Below are positions 26,688 to 36,438 of a stretch of 64,000 nucleotides of DNA, piece by piece. The notes under the pieces are model-generated. The model was given only the letters and a program-made list of their open reading frames with translations. It had not been told where the DNA came from and made no database searches. Each line of letters begins with the position of its first letter. Within the stretch, counting starts at the first letter, position 1. Location: assembly GCA_938075155.1 (NCBI GenBank), contig CALJGL010000023.1, forward strand, positions 1 to 64,000, in the 5' to 3' direction. The translations under genes were made by a program, and so were the position numbers. The stretch is from UBA12191 sp009937185. GTDB taxonomy: Bacteria > Planctomycetota > UBA8108 > UBA1146.

Positions 26688-27359
26688 TTGTACTACACCG
26701 ATCGTCAGATGGAAATCATGGAGTTTTTACAGCAGTTCCTGAATGAACGAAAAACCTCCCCGACCTTAGAAGAAGTCGCTCAGGCCTTTGGAGTGACGAA
26801 GGTCACTATACATGGTCACCTGAAAGGCCTTGAAGAGAGAGGGGCGATCTTTAGAACTCCCCATATCTCCCGCGCCATCGAGATCTTGGATCCTGAATAT
26901 CAAGGAAATCCAATGGCCTCTCATGAGCCTGCTTCGGCGGAATTGCCGGTTCAGGTTTTGGGACGAATCGCTGCAGGAGAACCCATCGAAGCAGTGGAAT
27001 CACCGGAGCATGTGGATCTCGCTGATCTCCTCCCGATGGGTAAAGATCATTATGCACTGCGAGTGCGGGGAACTTCGATGATCGGTGATGGGATTCATGA
27101 TGGAGATCTCGTGATCGTCGAGCATCGAGATCAGGCCGTCGATGGCGAAATGGTCGTCGCGATCGTTCATGGTGCGGATATGGAAGAAGCGACGCTGAAA
27201 AAGATTTATTTCGAATCGAGAGATGGAGAACCCATCGTTCGTCTTCAACCTTCCAATCCAGAAATGGATCCGATCTTCGCTTGTGAAGTCGAAGTTCGTG
27301 GTGTGGTTGTTGGAGTGGTTCGCCGCTACCCCGGGTGGCCTGGGAGTCCGAAAAATTGA
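26688..27359 (+). CDS. lexA: LexA repressor
   Basis: 223 residues. The N-terminal winged helix (YTDRQMEIMEFLQQF ... VTKVTIHGHLKGLEERG) is followed by the S24 protease domain. The self-cleavage site is Ala96-Gly97 in GRIAAGEP; the catalytic dyad is Ser130 (GTSMIGDG) and Lys171. It represses DNA-damage genes until RecA filaments trigger self-cleavage. The start is TTG 26688: this places the DRQxEI motif at the usual distance from the N-terminus, and a G-rich box lies upstream. No SOS box was recognised nearby, which is expected because planctomycete boxes differ from those of E. coli. Confidence 0.93.
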   Translation: MYYTDRQMEIMEFLQQFLNERKTSPTLEEVAQAFGVTKVTIHGHLKGLEERGAIFRTPHISRAIEILDPEYQGNPMASHEPASAELPVQVLGRIAAGEPIEAVESPEHVDLADLLPMGKDHYALRVRGTSMIGDGIHDGDLVIVEHRDQAVDGEMVVAIVHGADMEEATLKKIYFESRDGEPIVRLQPSNPEMDPIFACEVEVRGVVVGVVRRYPGWPGSPKN

Positions 27360-27924
27360 GTGTTCATGAAATTGAAAGCTATCGTGGGGGGATCCCCCCA
27401 GTTTCCTCCGAAAACTGATCGACAGCTTTCATCCTGATGTGCCCCTGATCGGGAGGAGCCATGCCACCGAATTTTTCGGTACGGCTCCTCCCGACTTCCC
27501 CCGATTTTCGGCAGTTTCGCTGGGGACAATTTTATTCGAATCAGGTGTATTTCCTCAGGTGTCCTGTGTTTCCCCAGAAATCCTGTGTTCCCTTCGATCC
27601 TGCTCTTCCTGCGGCGTGATCGTGCTTTGATTGCGTTCGGCAACGATTCAAGGTGAATCTTTGTCGTCATGCAGAGGGATACAGCGATAGTCGCTCAAGG
27701 CCCCACTGACGCTCGATAACATGGGTTTGAGCAAGATGTTTTGACGCCTTAACGATCGGTAAGCTTTGGTGAATTGGGGGGATCACATGGATCGCATGGA
27801 TTGATCTCGTCTAAAGAGTATCCTGACTCATCAGGGTATTTGAGGATCTTGCACTTCGTCACTTTGTCGAAGTCATAAGGCAGGATTCTGAGACCTTCTC
27901 GATTTCTTCAGTCACGAGGTGAGA
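27360..27924. other. 565-base intergenic region after lexA
   Basis: No gene supported. Near the 5' end is the palindrome GGGGGG-AT-CCCCCC (27386-27399), a possible weak terminator of lexA. A large nested hairpin follows at 27451-27492. The rest shows no feature until the GAGGTGAG ribosome site of the next gene. Confidence 0.6.
27451..27492. other. Nested hairpin, possible RNA structure
   Basis: A perfect 10-bp outer stem (27451-27460 with 27483-27492, GGGAGGAGCC/GGCTCCTCCC) encloses an inner 5-bp stem (CCGAA/TTCGG) around a T loop. There is no T run after it. It may be a terminator acting without a U tract, or part of a structured leader or small RNA. Confidence 0.55.
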
Positions 27925-29466
27925 ATGCCGGCCAAGGACAGAAACCCAAATTCCGATCACCAGGGGAATCTCTCCTCTGAGGATGGTTTCTTGTCAGATG
28001 GGCAAGGGGCTGAATCTGCGGACTCATTCCCTTCTGAAGATTTTTCGGCCCTGACATCTTCGGATTCGACTTCTGCAGAAGATTCCTCCGATACCTTTGA
28101 GCCGTTCTCTGGGGAGTTGCGAATATACACGAGAGACGATCACAATGTTTCTCGTAAGTACATCGATAAGGACGCGGTCAAAGCGCTCTATCGACTTCAT
28201 GACAATGGATACAAAGGGTATCTGGTCGGTGGAGCTGTTCGCGACATTATGCTTGGGAAGAAGCCTAAAGATTTTGATATTGCGACGAGTGCGACACCTC
28301 AACAAGTGAAGAAACTGTTTCGGAATTGTCGCATTATTGGTCGGCGCTTTCGTCTGGCTCATCTCTATTATGCGCAAAACAAAATTCTGGAAGTCGCCAC
28401 TTTTCGCTCTTCGGGTGGTGCCGATGAAATTGTGCGTGAAGGTGAACTGATTCGACGCGATAATGTTTACGGATCTCCGGAAGAGGATGCCTGTCGCAGG
28501 GATCTCACCATCAATGGGTTGTTCTATGACATCGGATCCTTTTCGATTTTTGATTATGTCGGTGGCGTAGATGACCTGCGTTCGGGCAAAGTCAGGATGG
28601 TGGGGGATCCCACATATTCCTTCAAAGAGGACCCGGTACGTCTTCTGAGGGCGATCCGTCACTCCACTCGCTTGGGTTTCGAGATTGAGCCCCAATCTCT
28701 TGAAGCCTTGGTGGAGAATCGAGCAGAGATACTTAAAGCCAACAGAGCGCGACTCCTTGAAGAGTTCCTAAAAGATATGGTTTCAGGTAAGGCTACAGAA
28801 TATTTCTCAGGACTTCATCGCCTTGGATTTTTGGAACTATTGATTCCTGACCTCCACGATCGTCTCGAAGACGATGAGGAGCACCGCTCCTGGTTGGCCA
28901 TGCTGACTCGGGTCGATGAAGAAGTGGCAAATGGAGCCCCCGTTCAGCCTGCACAGGCTCTTGCGGCTTTGGTTGGGCCTTTTGTCACGGAAGTTCTCGA
29001 TCAGGATGATGTGAGATCGATGAAAGCATTTAGGGACAGGCGCTCCGCTTTTAGGGAGCAGACTCAACCTGTTCTTAGACAACTCAAGGTTTACAAGCGA
29101 GATGAAGACCGGCTTTGGTCCGCAATGGGGGGACTCCACAAGGTCGATGGACTGGATTCGTGGGATGAGATTCCTGAGGGGATCCGGAGCAAGCATTGGC
29201 TCCTAGACGCGATTCAGGTCTTATACCTTCTCAAAGGGGACAGTGACCGGATCCAGCCGTGGTTGGTCAAAGTGCGGAAAATGGAACTCGATTTACCCCC
29301 TGATTCTGGACGAAAAAGAAGACCACCCAGAAAAAGGAAGAGACTCGGGGTGGCCCCTTCTCCTCCAGCGAAGGGTGCTTCGTCGACAGAAATCGAGAAA
29401 TCTTCGCCAAGAAAAAGAAGTCGCCGCCGTCGTAGGCCCCGTGGAGCAGGCCCTTCAAACGGTTAA
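27925..29466 (+). CDS. pcnB: Poly(A) polymerase/CCA-adding family nucleotidyltransferase
   Basis: 513 residues. An acidic, Ser-rich N-terminal extension (about 1-65) precedes the class II nucleotidyltransferase head: YLVGGAVRDIMLGKKPKDFDIATSATP, with the catalytic DFD pair. The RRDLTING neck and the EDPVRLLRAIRHSTRLGFEI helix follow, as in PcnB. The C-terminus (about 455-513) is very basic (KRSRRRRRPRG), again as in bacterial poly(A) polymerases. It adds 3' A tails to RNA in the cytosol. Separating PcnB from a CCA enzyme by sequence is not certain; the basic tail favours PcnB. ATG 27925 has GAGGTGAG upstream. Confidence 0.87.
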   Translation: MPAKDRNPNSDHQGNLSSEDGFLSDGQGAESADSFPSEDFSALTSSDSTSAEDSSDTFEPFSGELRIYTRDDHNVSRKYIDKDAVKALYRLHDNGYKGYLVGGAVRDIMLGKKPKDFDIATSATPQQVKKLFRNCRIIGRRFRLAHLYYAQNKILEVATFRSSGGADEIVREGELIRRDNVYGSPEEDACRRDLTINGLFYDIGSFSIFDYVGGVDDLRSGKVRMVGDPTYSFKEDPVRLLRAIRHSTRLGFEIEPQSLEALVENRAEILKANRARLLEEFLKDMVSGKATEYFSGLHRLGFLELLIPDLHDRLEDDEEHRSWLAMLTRVDEEVANGAPVQPAQALAALVGPFVTEVLDQDDVRSMKAFRDRRSAFREQTQPVLRQLKVYKRDEDRLWSAMGGLHKVDGLDSWDEIPEGIRSKHWLLDAIQVLYLLKGDSDRIQPWLVKVRKMELDLPPDSGRKRRPPRKRKRLGVAPSPPAKGASSTEIEKSSPRKRSRRRRRPRGAGPSNG

Positions 29467-29853
29467 GGATCGATCTGAACTCCGTGATGTGCTCCCTCTA
29501 GAGGCCAAATTTCCGGAATTTTTCCCTGTTCCCGGCCCTTCTGGCGAAATGGCATTGAGACCATAGGTTGCATCCCCTCACCCTGAGAGGGTACCTTCTC
29601 GTTTTGCCGAACCCGGAAACCGGTCCAGTTCCACGAAATGTTGTCGTGGTCTGCCGGGGTGGTGACCCAAAGAGCCACCGCAATCACCCGTGATGTCGGT
29701 CTGGTGTGTGCTGATAGTGAGCAGGGTGTGAAAGTTTCTGTGGGCTGGGGGCCTGCGAAACGAAAATACCTGCAGAAGTCAGAACTCCAGCAGATCTCAG
29801 GGCGGGTAACACCAATGAGTACCGGTTACGAATTTTGTAAGGAGAGATGAAGA
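29467..29853. other. Intergenic region, no gene seen
   Basis: 387 bases between pcnB and the beta-barrel lipoprotein gene. Short frames of 60-74 codons are present on both strands without ribosome sites or sensible composition. A modest CCCT...AGGG hairpin lies near 29578-29595. It probably includes the promoter of the downstream gene. Confidence 0.5.
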
Positions 29854-30585
29854 ATGAAGAAGTTGAGTCAGTCTTGCCGCTCCCCGTTGTTTCTTGCAGT
29901 CTTCTGCATGGTGGCTATGAGCCTCTCGGGTTGTCTTGCTCCAGGTTATAATGCCCGCGAAGCGATGCTCTTTGAGGACAAGATGCACAGTGAGATAAAG
30001 TTGGGTTCTTTTTCCCCCACGAGCAGTCACTTTACAAGCGGCACCGGAGTCGCACTGCGAATGGGTTACGAGTACGAGTACGGGATGCACTTTGGTTTTG
30101 AGTATGGAGTCGTCACAGATGTAGATGGCGCTGCATATACAGGACCTGCAAGCCTTACGAATCCGTTTGCCATTAGAGACGTCGCTGAAGGAGCTCTCTC
30201 AGGAGCAGATCGTCGTTCCTTCACGATCAACTTCGATTGGGATGTTCCTCTTTCTGAAAATACAGGAATGCCCTATCTCCGTTACGGTTTCGGTGTGGGT
30301 GGACTCTACACAGATTTGTCTCTGAGCAGTGGTTACCTTGCCGCAGTTCAATCCGGTTCTCCGGGGGCTGTTGTGGAAGTCACTGACCAGTTGATGTTCC
30401 TGTTCCGTCCGGCGGCTTCATTGCGTTGGGATTTGTTTGACGGAGCTCTCGGCTTTGTTGCCGAAGCTCAGTATGACATTGCCAGTCATCCATTGGTGAT
30501 CGATGTGGATGCCGATGGAGATAACGCAGATACGCTGGATTACGGTGGACTTGGGGTCTACGTAGGACTTGATTATAGTTTCTAG
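29854..30585 (+). CDS. Outer-membrane beta-barrel-like lipoprotein
   Basis: 243 residues. A lipoprotein signal ends in AMSLSGC (Cys about residue 27). The mature part alternates hydrophobic and polar residues in amphipathic strands rich in Gly, Tyr and Phe (MGYEYEYGMHFGFEYG, MPYLRYGFGVGGLY) and ends in YVGLDYSF, a C-terminal aromatic of the kind recognised by the BAM complex. That combination suggests an outer-membrane barrel of about eight strands. AAGGAGAG lies 7 bases before the ATG, and a terminator follows. The role is unknown. Confidence 0.8.
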   Translation: MKKLSQSCRSPLFLAVFCMVAMSLSGCLAPGYNAREAMLFEDKMHSEIKLGSFSPTSSHFTSGTGVALRMGYEYEYGMHFGFEYGVVTDVDGAAYTGPASLTNPFAIRDVAEGALSGADRRSFTINFDWDVPLSENTGMPYLRYGFGVGGLYTDLSLSSGYLAAVQSGSPGAVVEVTDQLMFLFRPAASLRWDLFDGALGFVAEAQYDIASHPLVIDVDADGDNADTLDYGGLGVYVGLDYSF

Positions 30586-30615
30586 TCGATTCTGCAAGTT
30601 TCTTTAAAGCGAACA

Positions 30616-30665
30616 AGGGTCGGACACATTCTCCTCAGTGGGAGAGCGTGGCCGACCCTTTCTCA
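30616..30665 (+). terminator. Terminator after beta-barrel lipoprotein
   Basis: An 8-bp outer stem (AGGGTCGG 30616-30623 with CCGACCCT 30652-30659) and an inner CTCC/GGAG stem, followed by TTTCT. It lies 30 bases after the stop. Confidence 0.75.
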
Positions 30666-30668
30666 TGA

Positions 30669-31769
30669 ATGGTGGTCCACGTGCCGAACCTAATGGGGTC
30701 CCGTCTTATTCGCCACTCTTGTCGAAGGCTCGTCGGCATTTTGGCGATGTCATTCCTGTTATTTTCGGGAACTATAATCCTTGAAGAAGTCTTGGCTTCT
30801 TCAGTTCCAGGAACGAAGGATTTGAGAACCCACAATTCAAAAGTGGAAATTGGGGCTCTTCAATTTTCCGCAATTCTGACGGATTCTCCAGAGGGTCTTC
30901 CCGTATTGCCGGATTTGTCTCAGCCCCGTCGTGTCGGGATACCCGGGACCGCCAGTGTGCGATTGGCTCTTCCTGTCTCTTGGAGTGGAGTGTTCATTCC
31001 ACCGGGATGGCATCGTGTTGAACTGGAGAGTTTTACCGACAGGGATCCCGTTCTTGTGTTTGTTCCTTACGGCGGCGGAGAAGGCATCCGAGTACCTGCG
31101 GTTCGAGGAGTTCTCGATAGGCCTGCCCGTGAATTGAGATTCTCTATCGCAGCGATCACTGGCGAGAAAAACGCACCTCCGGAAGAAGCTATTCTTCAAC
31201 TGGATCTTCGTTGGGGAATATTACAAATGACAAGTGAAGGGCGCCCTGTTTCTTCATTTCTGTTGGAGCAAGGTCGTTGGAAGTTAGAGACCCATTCTTT
31301 TCCGATAGAGACTCGTCTTTCAGATCGGCAATATCTCGGAACGTTTGAAGATCCCAGAGTCTCTCCACAAGTAAAGCGGTGTTTGTTTATCAAGACGCCC
31401 TCGGGGAAAAGGCAGTTGGTTCTCATGGATCCTTCCCGAGATCGAAGAGCCGCGAAGCGTCAAGAGTCTTGGGATATTCTTCAAAAGCAACGGCGTAAAC
31501 TGAGACGGATGACGGATCAGGAAGAAAGTCAGGAGCGAACTCAACTTGTGCGAGAGATTGAAAAGTCGGAACAGATGGTCGTGGCACTCGACAGAGTTCT
31601 TGAAAATTTGGAAAGAGAATCCCTCGATAGCCCCGCTCCGTTATTAGGTTCTGTGAGACCGGGGAAGTCGGGGCTGTCCTGTGGTTTGGAAATCGGAGAA
31701 GAAGGGGCCATCCTTGAAGTGGTCTGCAAGGAGGGCCGATTCAGGTTTCTCATATCCGATTCTCTATAA
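30669..31769 (+). CDS. Secreted hypothetical protein with C-terminal coiled coil
   Basis: 366 residues. An N-terminal membrane or signal helix at about 20-42 (LVGILAMSFLLFSGTIILEEVLA) is followed by a beta-rich domain (about 55-250) and a short coiled coil at about 265-320 (ILQKQRRKLRRMTDQEESQ). I recognise no family. The twin-arginine-like CRRL pair before the helix is not a full Tat motif. It comes 84 bases after the barrel lipoprotein but behind a terminator. It converges with the MATE gene, with stops 17 bases apart. Confidence 0.68.
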   Translation: MVVHVPNLMGSRLIRHSCRRLVGILAMSFLLFSGTIILEEVLASSVPGTKDLRTHNSKVEIGALQFSAILTDSPEGLPVLPDLSQPRRVGIPGTASVRLALPVSWSGVFIPPGWHRVELESFTDRDPVLVFVPYGGGEGIRVPAVRGVLDRPARELRFSIAAITGEKNAPPEEAILQLDLRWGILQMTSEGRPVSSFLLEQGRWKLETHSFPIETRLSDRQYLGTFEDPRVSPQVKRCLFIKTPSGKRQLVLMDPSRDRRAAKRQESWDILQKQRRKLRRMTDQEESQERTQLVREIEKSEQMVVALDRVLENLERESLDSPAPLLGSVRPGKSGLSCGLEIGEEGAILEVVCKEGRFRFLISDSL

Positions 31770-31786
31770 TCTTGATGAGACGTTTG

Positions 31787-33154
31787 CTATCCGATTTGTC
31801 GTTCTATGGGTTTCCAACTTTTCGCTGAGAATCTGACCCAAAGAGTGAGTAGGGTCGCCATGACGAACAGACCCAGTAGGAACGCCCACCAGATTCCTTT
31901 CAGACCCCATTCCATTTCAAAGGCCAAATAATAGGCTAATGGAATTGTCACCATGGGGAATCCGATGAGGCTCATGAGGGCTGCCGGCACTGTTAATCCA
32001 GCCCCCCTCAGTATCCCAGCAGACACCGCCTGAATACCGTCAAATACTTGGAAGCCTGCCGCGATGGGCAGTAGTCCCATGGCCAATGCTAAAACTGCAG
32101 TGTCATTCGAAAACAAGCTTGTGACTTCAGCCCCAAACAGTTTCAAGGATATCCCCATTACGAGCATAGTTAGAAAAGCCAGGATGAGAGACATCTTCGC
32201 GGAGTTGATCGCTGCGGGAATCTTTCCTGCGCCGAGCAGATTTCCGACCCGAGTCGTGGCGGCTCCACTGAGTCCCCAAGGAAACATGAATGTGAAACTG
32301 ATAATTTTCAAGACAAGAATATGAGCACTCAATGACTCCGAACCCAGTCGTCCCGCCATCAATGTGGCGGCTTGAAAGGTCCAAACTTCAACTCCGAAAT
32401 GAATCATGACGGGGAGGCCATATCGAATCAGTCGCAGCATTGCGATAAGAGAGAAGGATCGGACTGTCCAAGGGGTCCAACCATTCTTCATATGCTTGCC
32501 GTAAATCACGATGGCTACCAAGAGCAGGAACATGATGATTCGACTCGCACCTGTGGCTCGTGCTGCGCCCTCTATTCCCATAGCGGGAAACCCTAGCCCA
32601 CCAAAAATGAACAGTTCGTTGAAGACTACGTTGAACAAATTTGAAATCAGGATTGTCCACACCACAGGAGCCAGAACTCCTCGGCATTGAAGGTATTGCC
32701 TCAGTAAGAAAAACCCGAGAAGAGGGGGAATGCTGAAGACCTGAGCTGAGACATAGGAGGAGGCACCTGAAAGTAGATCTTCGCTTTGTCCCAGAAATCG
32801 AAGAGCATCAGCCGTGTATCCCCAGGCGATCCCTAAGAGCGGGCAGAGAAGAATGCACAGCAGAATACCTCGCTGAAAGGTTCTGCCGAGTGAGACCGAA
32901 TCCTGAGCGCCATGGGCTTGCGTGAAGAGAGGATCCACCCCCTGGATCAGCCCTATGACGAGAATGAGGGTTCCGAAGGCCCATGTGTCTCCGAGTGCGA
33001 CTTCTGCGAGGGATTGGGTCCCTAGACGACTGACCATCCAGATGTCCACCATACCCATCATCATTTGCCCCACTTGAGCGATGACGATGGGGAGGGCCAG
33101 ATAGACTAATGGTCTGATCTCCGAATTGAGTTGAGTAATGAGAGCCCATTTCAT
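31787..33154 (-). CDS. MATE-family multidrug/Na+ exporter
   Basis: 455 residues with about twelve membrane helices in two related halves. The first helix region LALPIVIAQVGQMMMGMVDIWMVSRLG and the GVDPLFTQAHGAQD loop are typical of the NorM-like branch. It exports cationic drugs or metabolites in exchange for Na+ or H+ at the cytoplasmic membrane. No regulator is adjacent. It diverges from the M14 peptidase gene, so the short gap 33155-33243 holds both promoters. Confidence 0.9.
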   Translation of the reverse strand: MKWALITQLNSEIRPLVYLALPIVIAQVGQMMMGMVDIWMVSRLGTQSLAEVALGDTWAFGTLILVIGLIQGVDPLFTQAHGAQDSVSLGRTFQRGILLCILLCPLLGIAWGYTADALRFLGQSEDLLSGASSYVSAQVFSIPPLLGFFLLRQYLQCRGVLAPVVWTILISNLFNVVFNELFIFGGLGFPAMGIEGAARATGASRIIMFLLLVAIVIYGKHMKNGWTPWTVRSFSLIAMLRLIRYGLPVMIHFGVEVWTFQAATLMAGRLGSESLSAHILVLKIISFTFMFPWGLSGAATTRVGNLLGAGKIPAAINSAKMSLILAFLTMLVMGISLKLFGAEVTSLFSNDTAVLALAMGLLPIAAGFQVFDGIQAVSAGILRGAGLTVPAALMSLIGFPMVTIPLAYYLAFEMEWGLKGIWWAFLLGLFVMATLLTLWVRFSAKSWKPIERQIG

Positions 33155-33243
33155 TTTTTTTCATGCCACTGGTCAGATCACTGATACCCGTGCAGAATGA
33201 TGTTCTACACGAATGTTTCCTGCAAGATGGGGGAGTTGTCGAG

Positions 33244-35868
33244 ATGAAAATCAAAAAAAATGTGAATCTTCTACTCATGATAGTCGGCATCTTGCCGCTC
33301 TTTTCAGGGTTCTCTCTCGTAGAGGCCCAGGATAAATCGTCGACTACCAAAGGTTATTTTTCTTACCAGTCTGATGATTCCTATGAAGGAAAGTTACCGA
33401 CTGCTGGAGAGTTCTTTGGTATTCCTCTCGGGGATAGATTTACTTCGCATAGGGATGTGATCGATTACTGCAAAGCGATTGCCGAGAAATCTCCTCGGGT
33501 TTCAGTCCAAAAATACGGAGCATCCTCTGAAGGTAGGGAGCTGATTCTCCTGATGATTTCTTCCGCGGACAATATTTCCCGCTTGGAAGAAATCCGAGAG
33601 TCTCAAATGTTATTGGCTGACCCCATCAAAATGGAAAGGTCAGTGGATAAAAATCTTGAGGGTGTCTTGAAGGAATTGCCCGCGATCGTTTGGCTCTCGT
33701 ATAATGTTCATGGAGACGAATCTTCTCCCACAGAAGCGGCATTGGCCACCTTGCATCAATTAGCAGATGGTAGCGGAGAACGTATGGAGGGGATTCGTGA
33801 AAACACTTTAGTCATTCTTGATCCATTGCTGAATCCCGATGGAAGAGAGAGGTATTTGCAGTGGTACCACTCGGTACAGTCGAATCCTCCAAATCCTGAC
33901 CCCGCTGCTCGTGAGCATTCACCTCCCTCGCCCTCTGGAAGAACAAACCATTACTATTTTGATTTGAACAGGGATTGGGCATGGCAGAGCCAGATTGAAA
34001 CACGTCAGCGCATCCAAGAGTACCTTCGTTGGCAGCCACTGGTTCATGTGGATTTCCATGAAATGTCTCCGAGCTCTTCCTACTTTTTCTTTCCGCCAGA
34101 AGAACCGATCAATGAAAATATTCCCAGGGAGAGAGTGGACTGGTCGACGACATTTGGAAAAAGTAATGCAGAGGCCTTTGATCGATTTAGCTGGAAATAC
34201 TATACGGGTGAGCAATTCGATTTGTTCTATCCGGCATACGGTGACTCTTGGCCTTCACTGAACGGCTCCATCGGTATGACCTATGAGCAAGCAGGAGGCG
34301 GCAGAGCAGGGCTTGTTTATCGACGAAGCGACGGCGACCTCCTGACTCTGGGCGATAGATTGCACCACCATCACGTCGCAGGATTAGCGACCGTTGAATG
34401 TGCTGCAGACCATCGAAAGAAACTTCAAGAAGAGTTCTTCTTATTCCGAGAGCAAACAATTTTCGCAGGTCGTAACGGAGATGTGAGTCAGTACGTTCTG
34501 CCTCCAAGCGAAGACGATCATAGACGCCTAGCCCTGATTGATCTTCTTCAGCGACAGGGAATCGAATTGTTACAGAACATGGAAGAAACTGTCGCCGAAG
34601 GATTGAAGTCGCACTCTGGGGAAATGCTCCCTGTCAGGAAGTTGCCTCCTGGGACCGTTTTTGTTCCTCTGGATCAAGCACAGGGGCGTCTTGCGAAAAC
34701 ACTGTTGGAGAATCATGCCGAAGCCGCTGACGCGTATTTTTATGATGTGGCAGCATGGTCTTTGCCATTGACTTATGGAGTGGAGACTTTGGTCGCTCCC
34801 AATCCTGTAAATACCATTCTCATTCCTTTCTCAGGGGGGAATCCTGAAGCAGGACGTGTCGAAGAAAGAGGTCGTCTTGCTTACCTTCACCGTTGGACAG
34901 GATTACCTTCAGCCAAAGCATTGAGGGCTCTACAGGAGGCGGGCGAATCTGTAGACCTCGTCACTCAACCCATCGAAATTCAGGGGGAGTCATATCCTGC
35001 TGGAACCCTGATCGTCAGAGTCGATGGCGAAGAGACTCACGAAGCAGTTTTGAAGACCGCTCAGGCAACGGGAACCCTCTTTCGTGGGACTTCTAGTGGT
35101 TGGACGGATATCGGCCCCGATTTAGGCTCTGATCAGTTCCCTGAGCTCGCCCACGCAAAGATCGCAGTATTGGGACCCGATGCGGTATCGAGTGGCTCCT
35201 ACGGCGCAGTTTGGAGTTTTCTTGAGCAAGAGATGGGGATTCCTTTCACCGCCATATCCGCTTCTGGATTGAGAAGAAGCCTCGACGATTTTGATGTTCT
35301 CGTTATTCCAGGAGGGATGCGCTCTTCTGCGATGGGTGAGGAGACTCTCTCGAGTGTCAAAAGTTGGGTACGAAGTGGTGGGGTGTGTATTGCATTGGGA
35401 AGTAGTTCATTTCGCATCGGTGGCAAAGCCGGTTTGATTTCGCGTTCGACCAAAGAAACTCAGCGGGATCCCAAAGAAAAAGAACCGAAGCGTAAAAGTC
35501 GATCTGAAATTCGTGAAGAGCGTCGTCATCAACAAGTCCCGGGAAACATCGTCAGTATTGATTTGGATACAGAGCACCCACTCTCCTTCGGAATGCCAGA
35601 GAAGATTCACGGCATGATCTCCAGTACCAGCATTTTCAAACTGGAGGGAGACGGATCCGATGTGGGAGTTCTTCCCGGCACGTCTCCGGTCGTGAGTGGT
35701 TATATCTCAGATGAAAATCAGACCAAATTGAGCGGTGGAGTCTGGTTGGTGGCTGAATCGAGCGGTAGGGGCCAAGTGATACTATTCGCTGGGGATCCTC
35801 TCTTTCGATCTTTTTGGAGACAGACGTCAGAAGTGTTCTTAAATGCTCTTTTACTGTTTGCTCGATAA
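33244..35868 (+). CDS. Secreted M14 zinc carboxypeptidase with GATase-like C-domain
   Basis: 874 residues from ATG 33244. A signal peptide (VNLLLMIVGILPLFSGFSLVEA) is followed by the M14 domain: zinc ligands in NVHGDESS (HxxE) and VDFHEMSP, substrate site DPLLNPDGRERY, catalytic Glu in GMTYEQAGGG. From about residue 610 there is a Rossmann-like DJ-1/class I amidotransferase-type domain (FDVLVIPGGMR, SWVRSGGVCIALG). The rest is interrupted by a lysine-arginine-rich loop (KEKEPKRKSRSEIREER). It likely trims peptides in the periplasm. GGGAG lies 9 bases upstream; the longer frame from 33163 is not used. Confidence 0.87.
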   Translation: MKIKKNVNLLLMIVGILPLFSGFSLVEAQDKSSTTKGYFSYQSDDSYEGKLPTAGEFFGIPLGDRFTSHRDVIDYCKAIAEKSPRVSVQKYGASSEGRELILLMISSADNISRLEEIRESQMLLADPIKMERSVDKNLEGVLKELPAIVWLSYNVHGDESSPTEAALATLHQLADGSGERMEGIRENTLVILDPLLNPDGRERYLQWYHSVQSNPPNPDPAAREHSPPSPSGRTNHYYFDLNRDWAWQSQIETRQRIQEYLRWQPLVHVDFHEMSPSSSYFFFPPEEPINENIPRERVDWSTTFGKSNAEAFDRFSWKYYTGEQFDLFYPAYGDSWPSLNGSIGMTYEQAGGGRAGLVYRRSDGDLLTLGDRLHHHHVAGLATVECAADHRKKLQEEFFLFREQTIFAGRNGDVSQYVLPPSEDDHRRLALIDLLQRQGIELLQNMEETVAEGLKSHSGEMLPVRKLPPGTVFVPLDQAQGRLAKTLLENHAEAADAYFYDVAAWSLPLTYGVETLVAPNPVNTILIPFSGGNPEAGRVEERGRLAYLHRWTGLPSAKALRALQEAGESVDLVTQPIEIQGESYPAGTLIVRVDGEETHEAVLKTAQATGTLFRGTSSGWTDIGPDLGSDQFPELAHAKIAVLGPDAVSSGSYGAVWSFLEQEMGIPFTAISASGLRRSLDDFDVLVIPGGMRSSAMGEETLSSVKSWVRSGGVCIALGSSSFRIGGKAGLISRSTKETQRDPKEKEPKRKSRSEIREERRHQQVPGNIVSIDLDTEHPLSFGMPEKIHGMISSTSIFKLEGDGSDVGVLPGTSPVVSGYISDENQTKLSGGVWLVAESSGRGQVILFAGDPLFRSFWRQTSEVFLNALLLFAR

Positions 35869-35949
35869 AATCTGGAAATTGACTGAAGAGTTCGCCGGAG
35901 TCTGCCGATAGTTGGGAAAGGGAAAAACCCACTCAAGATCGGAGACTCC

Positions 35950-36438
35950 TTGAAGAATAAGACGGGAACTCAGCAGGACACTGGCGATAGAGATCTCTCA
36001 GTCGATCAGGACACTGCGGTTCGCAAAATCAGATTTCTGATCGATACTCATCATGAGACTGTTCCAGGTCTCGCTAGAGGTATCGGGGTCCTACCTGGGA
36101 CGATTCAGGATGTTCTTGATGGTCAATGCCACGCGAGTCATGCCCTCGTGAGAAGGATCGCAGATCGTTTCGCATTGCCGCTCGAGTTTTTTTCCGGAGA
36201 TGTGCCCAAGGAGCGAGAGGTCTCTCCCCGAAGTAAAAAAACTTCTGTTTCTTCTCCTACCACCCGTGCTCAACGTGTGGAAACTCCGTCGACAGTCCAC
36301 TCTCAGAGTCATGATTCGACTCTGGATGAACTGATTCTTTCACAGAAGGCATTAGTCTCATTATTGCAGGACAAGGGATTGATCAGCTCCAGCGAGTGGC
36401 AGGCACGCTTGAGAAGTGTACGTGCCACAAAAAACTAA
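35950..36438 (+). CDS. Small XRE-type HTH protein
   Basis: 162 residues. Residues about 22-80 read as a lambda-repressor-like helix-turn-helix (IRFLIDTHHETVPGLARGIGVLPGTIQDVLDG ... RRIADRFALPLEFFSG). A Ser/Thr/Arg-rich linker follows, and then a helical C-terminal tail (DELILSQKALVSLLQDKG). A transcription regulator is likely. TTG 35950 has GGAG at 5 bases. Its stop overlaps the stop of pgi on the other strand by 4 bases. Confidence 0.7.
   Translation: MKNKTGTQQDTGDRDLSVDQDTAVRKIRFLIDTHHETVPGLARGIGVLPGTIQDVLDGQCHASHALVRRIADRFALPLEFFSGDVPKEREVSPRSKKTSVSSPTTRAQRVETPSTVHSQSHDSTLDELILSQKALVSLLQDKGLISSSEWQARLRSVRATKN

Noticed and set aside
29463..29850. Short frames on both strands between pcnB and the barrel lipoprotein
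   Set aside because: No ribosome sites, domains or signal peptides.
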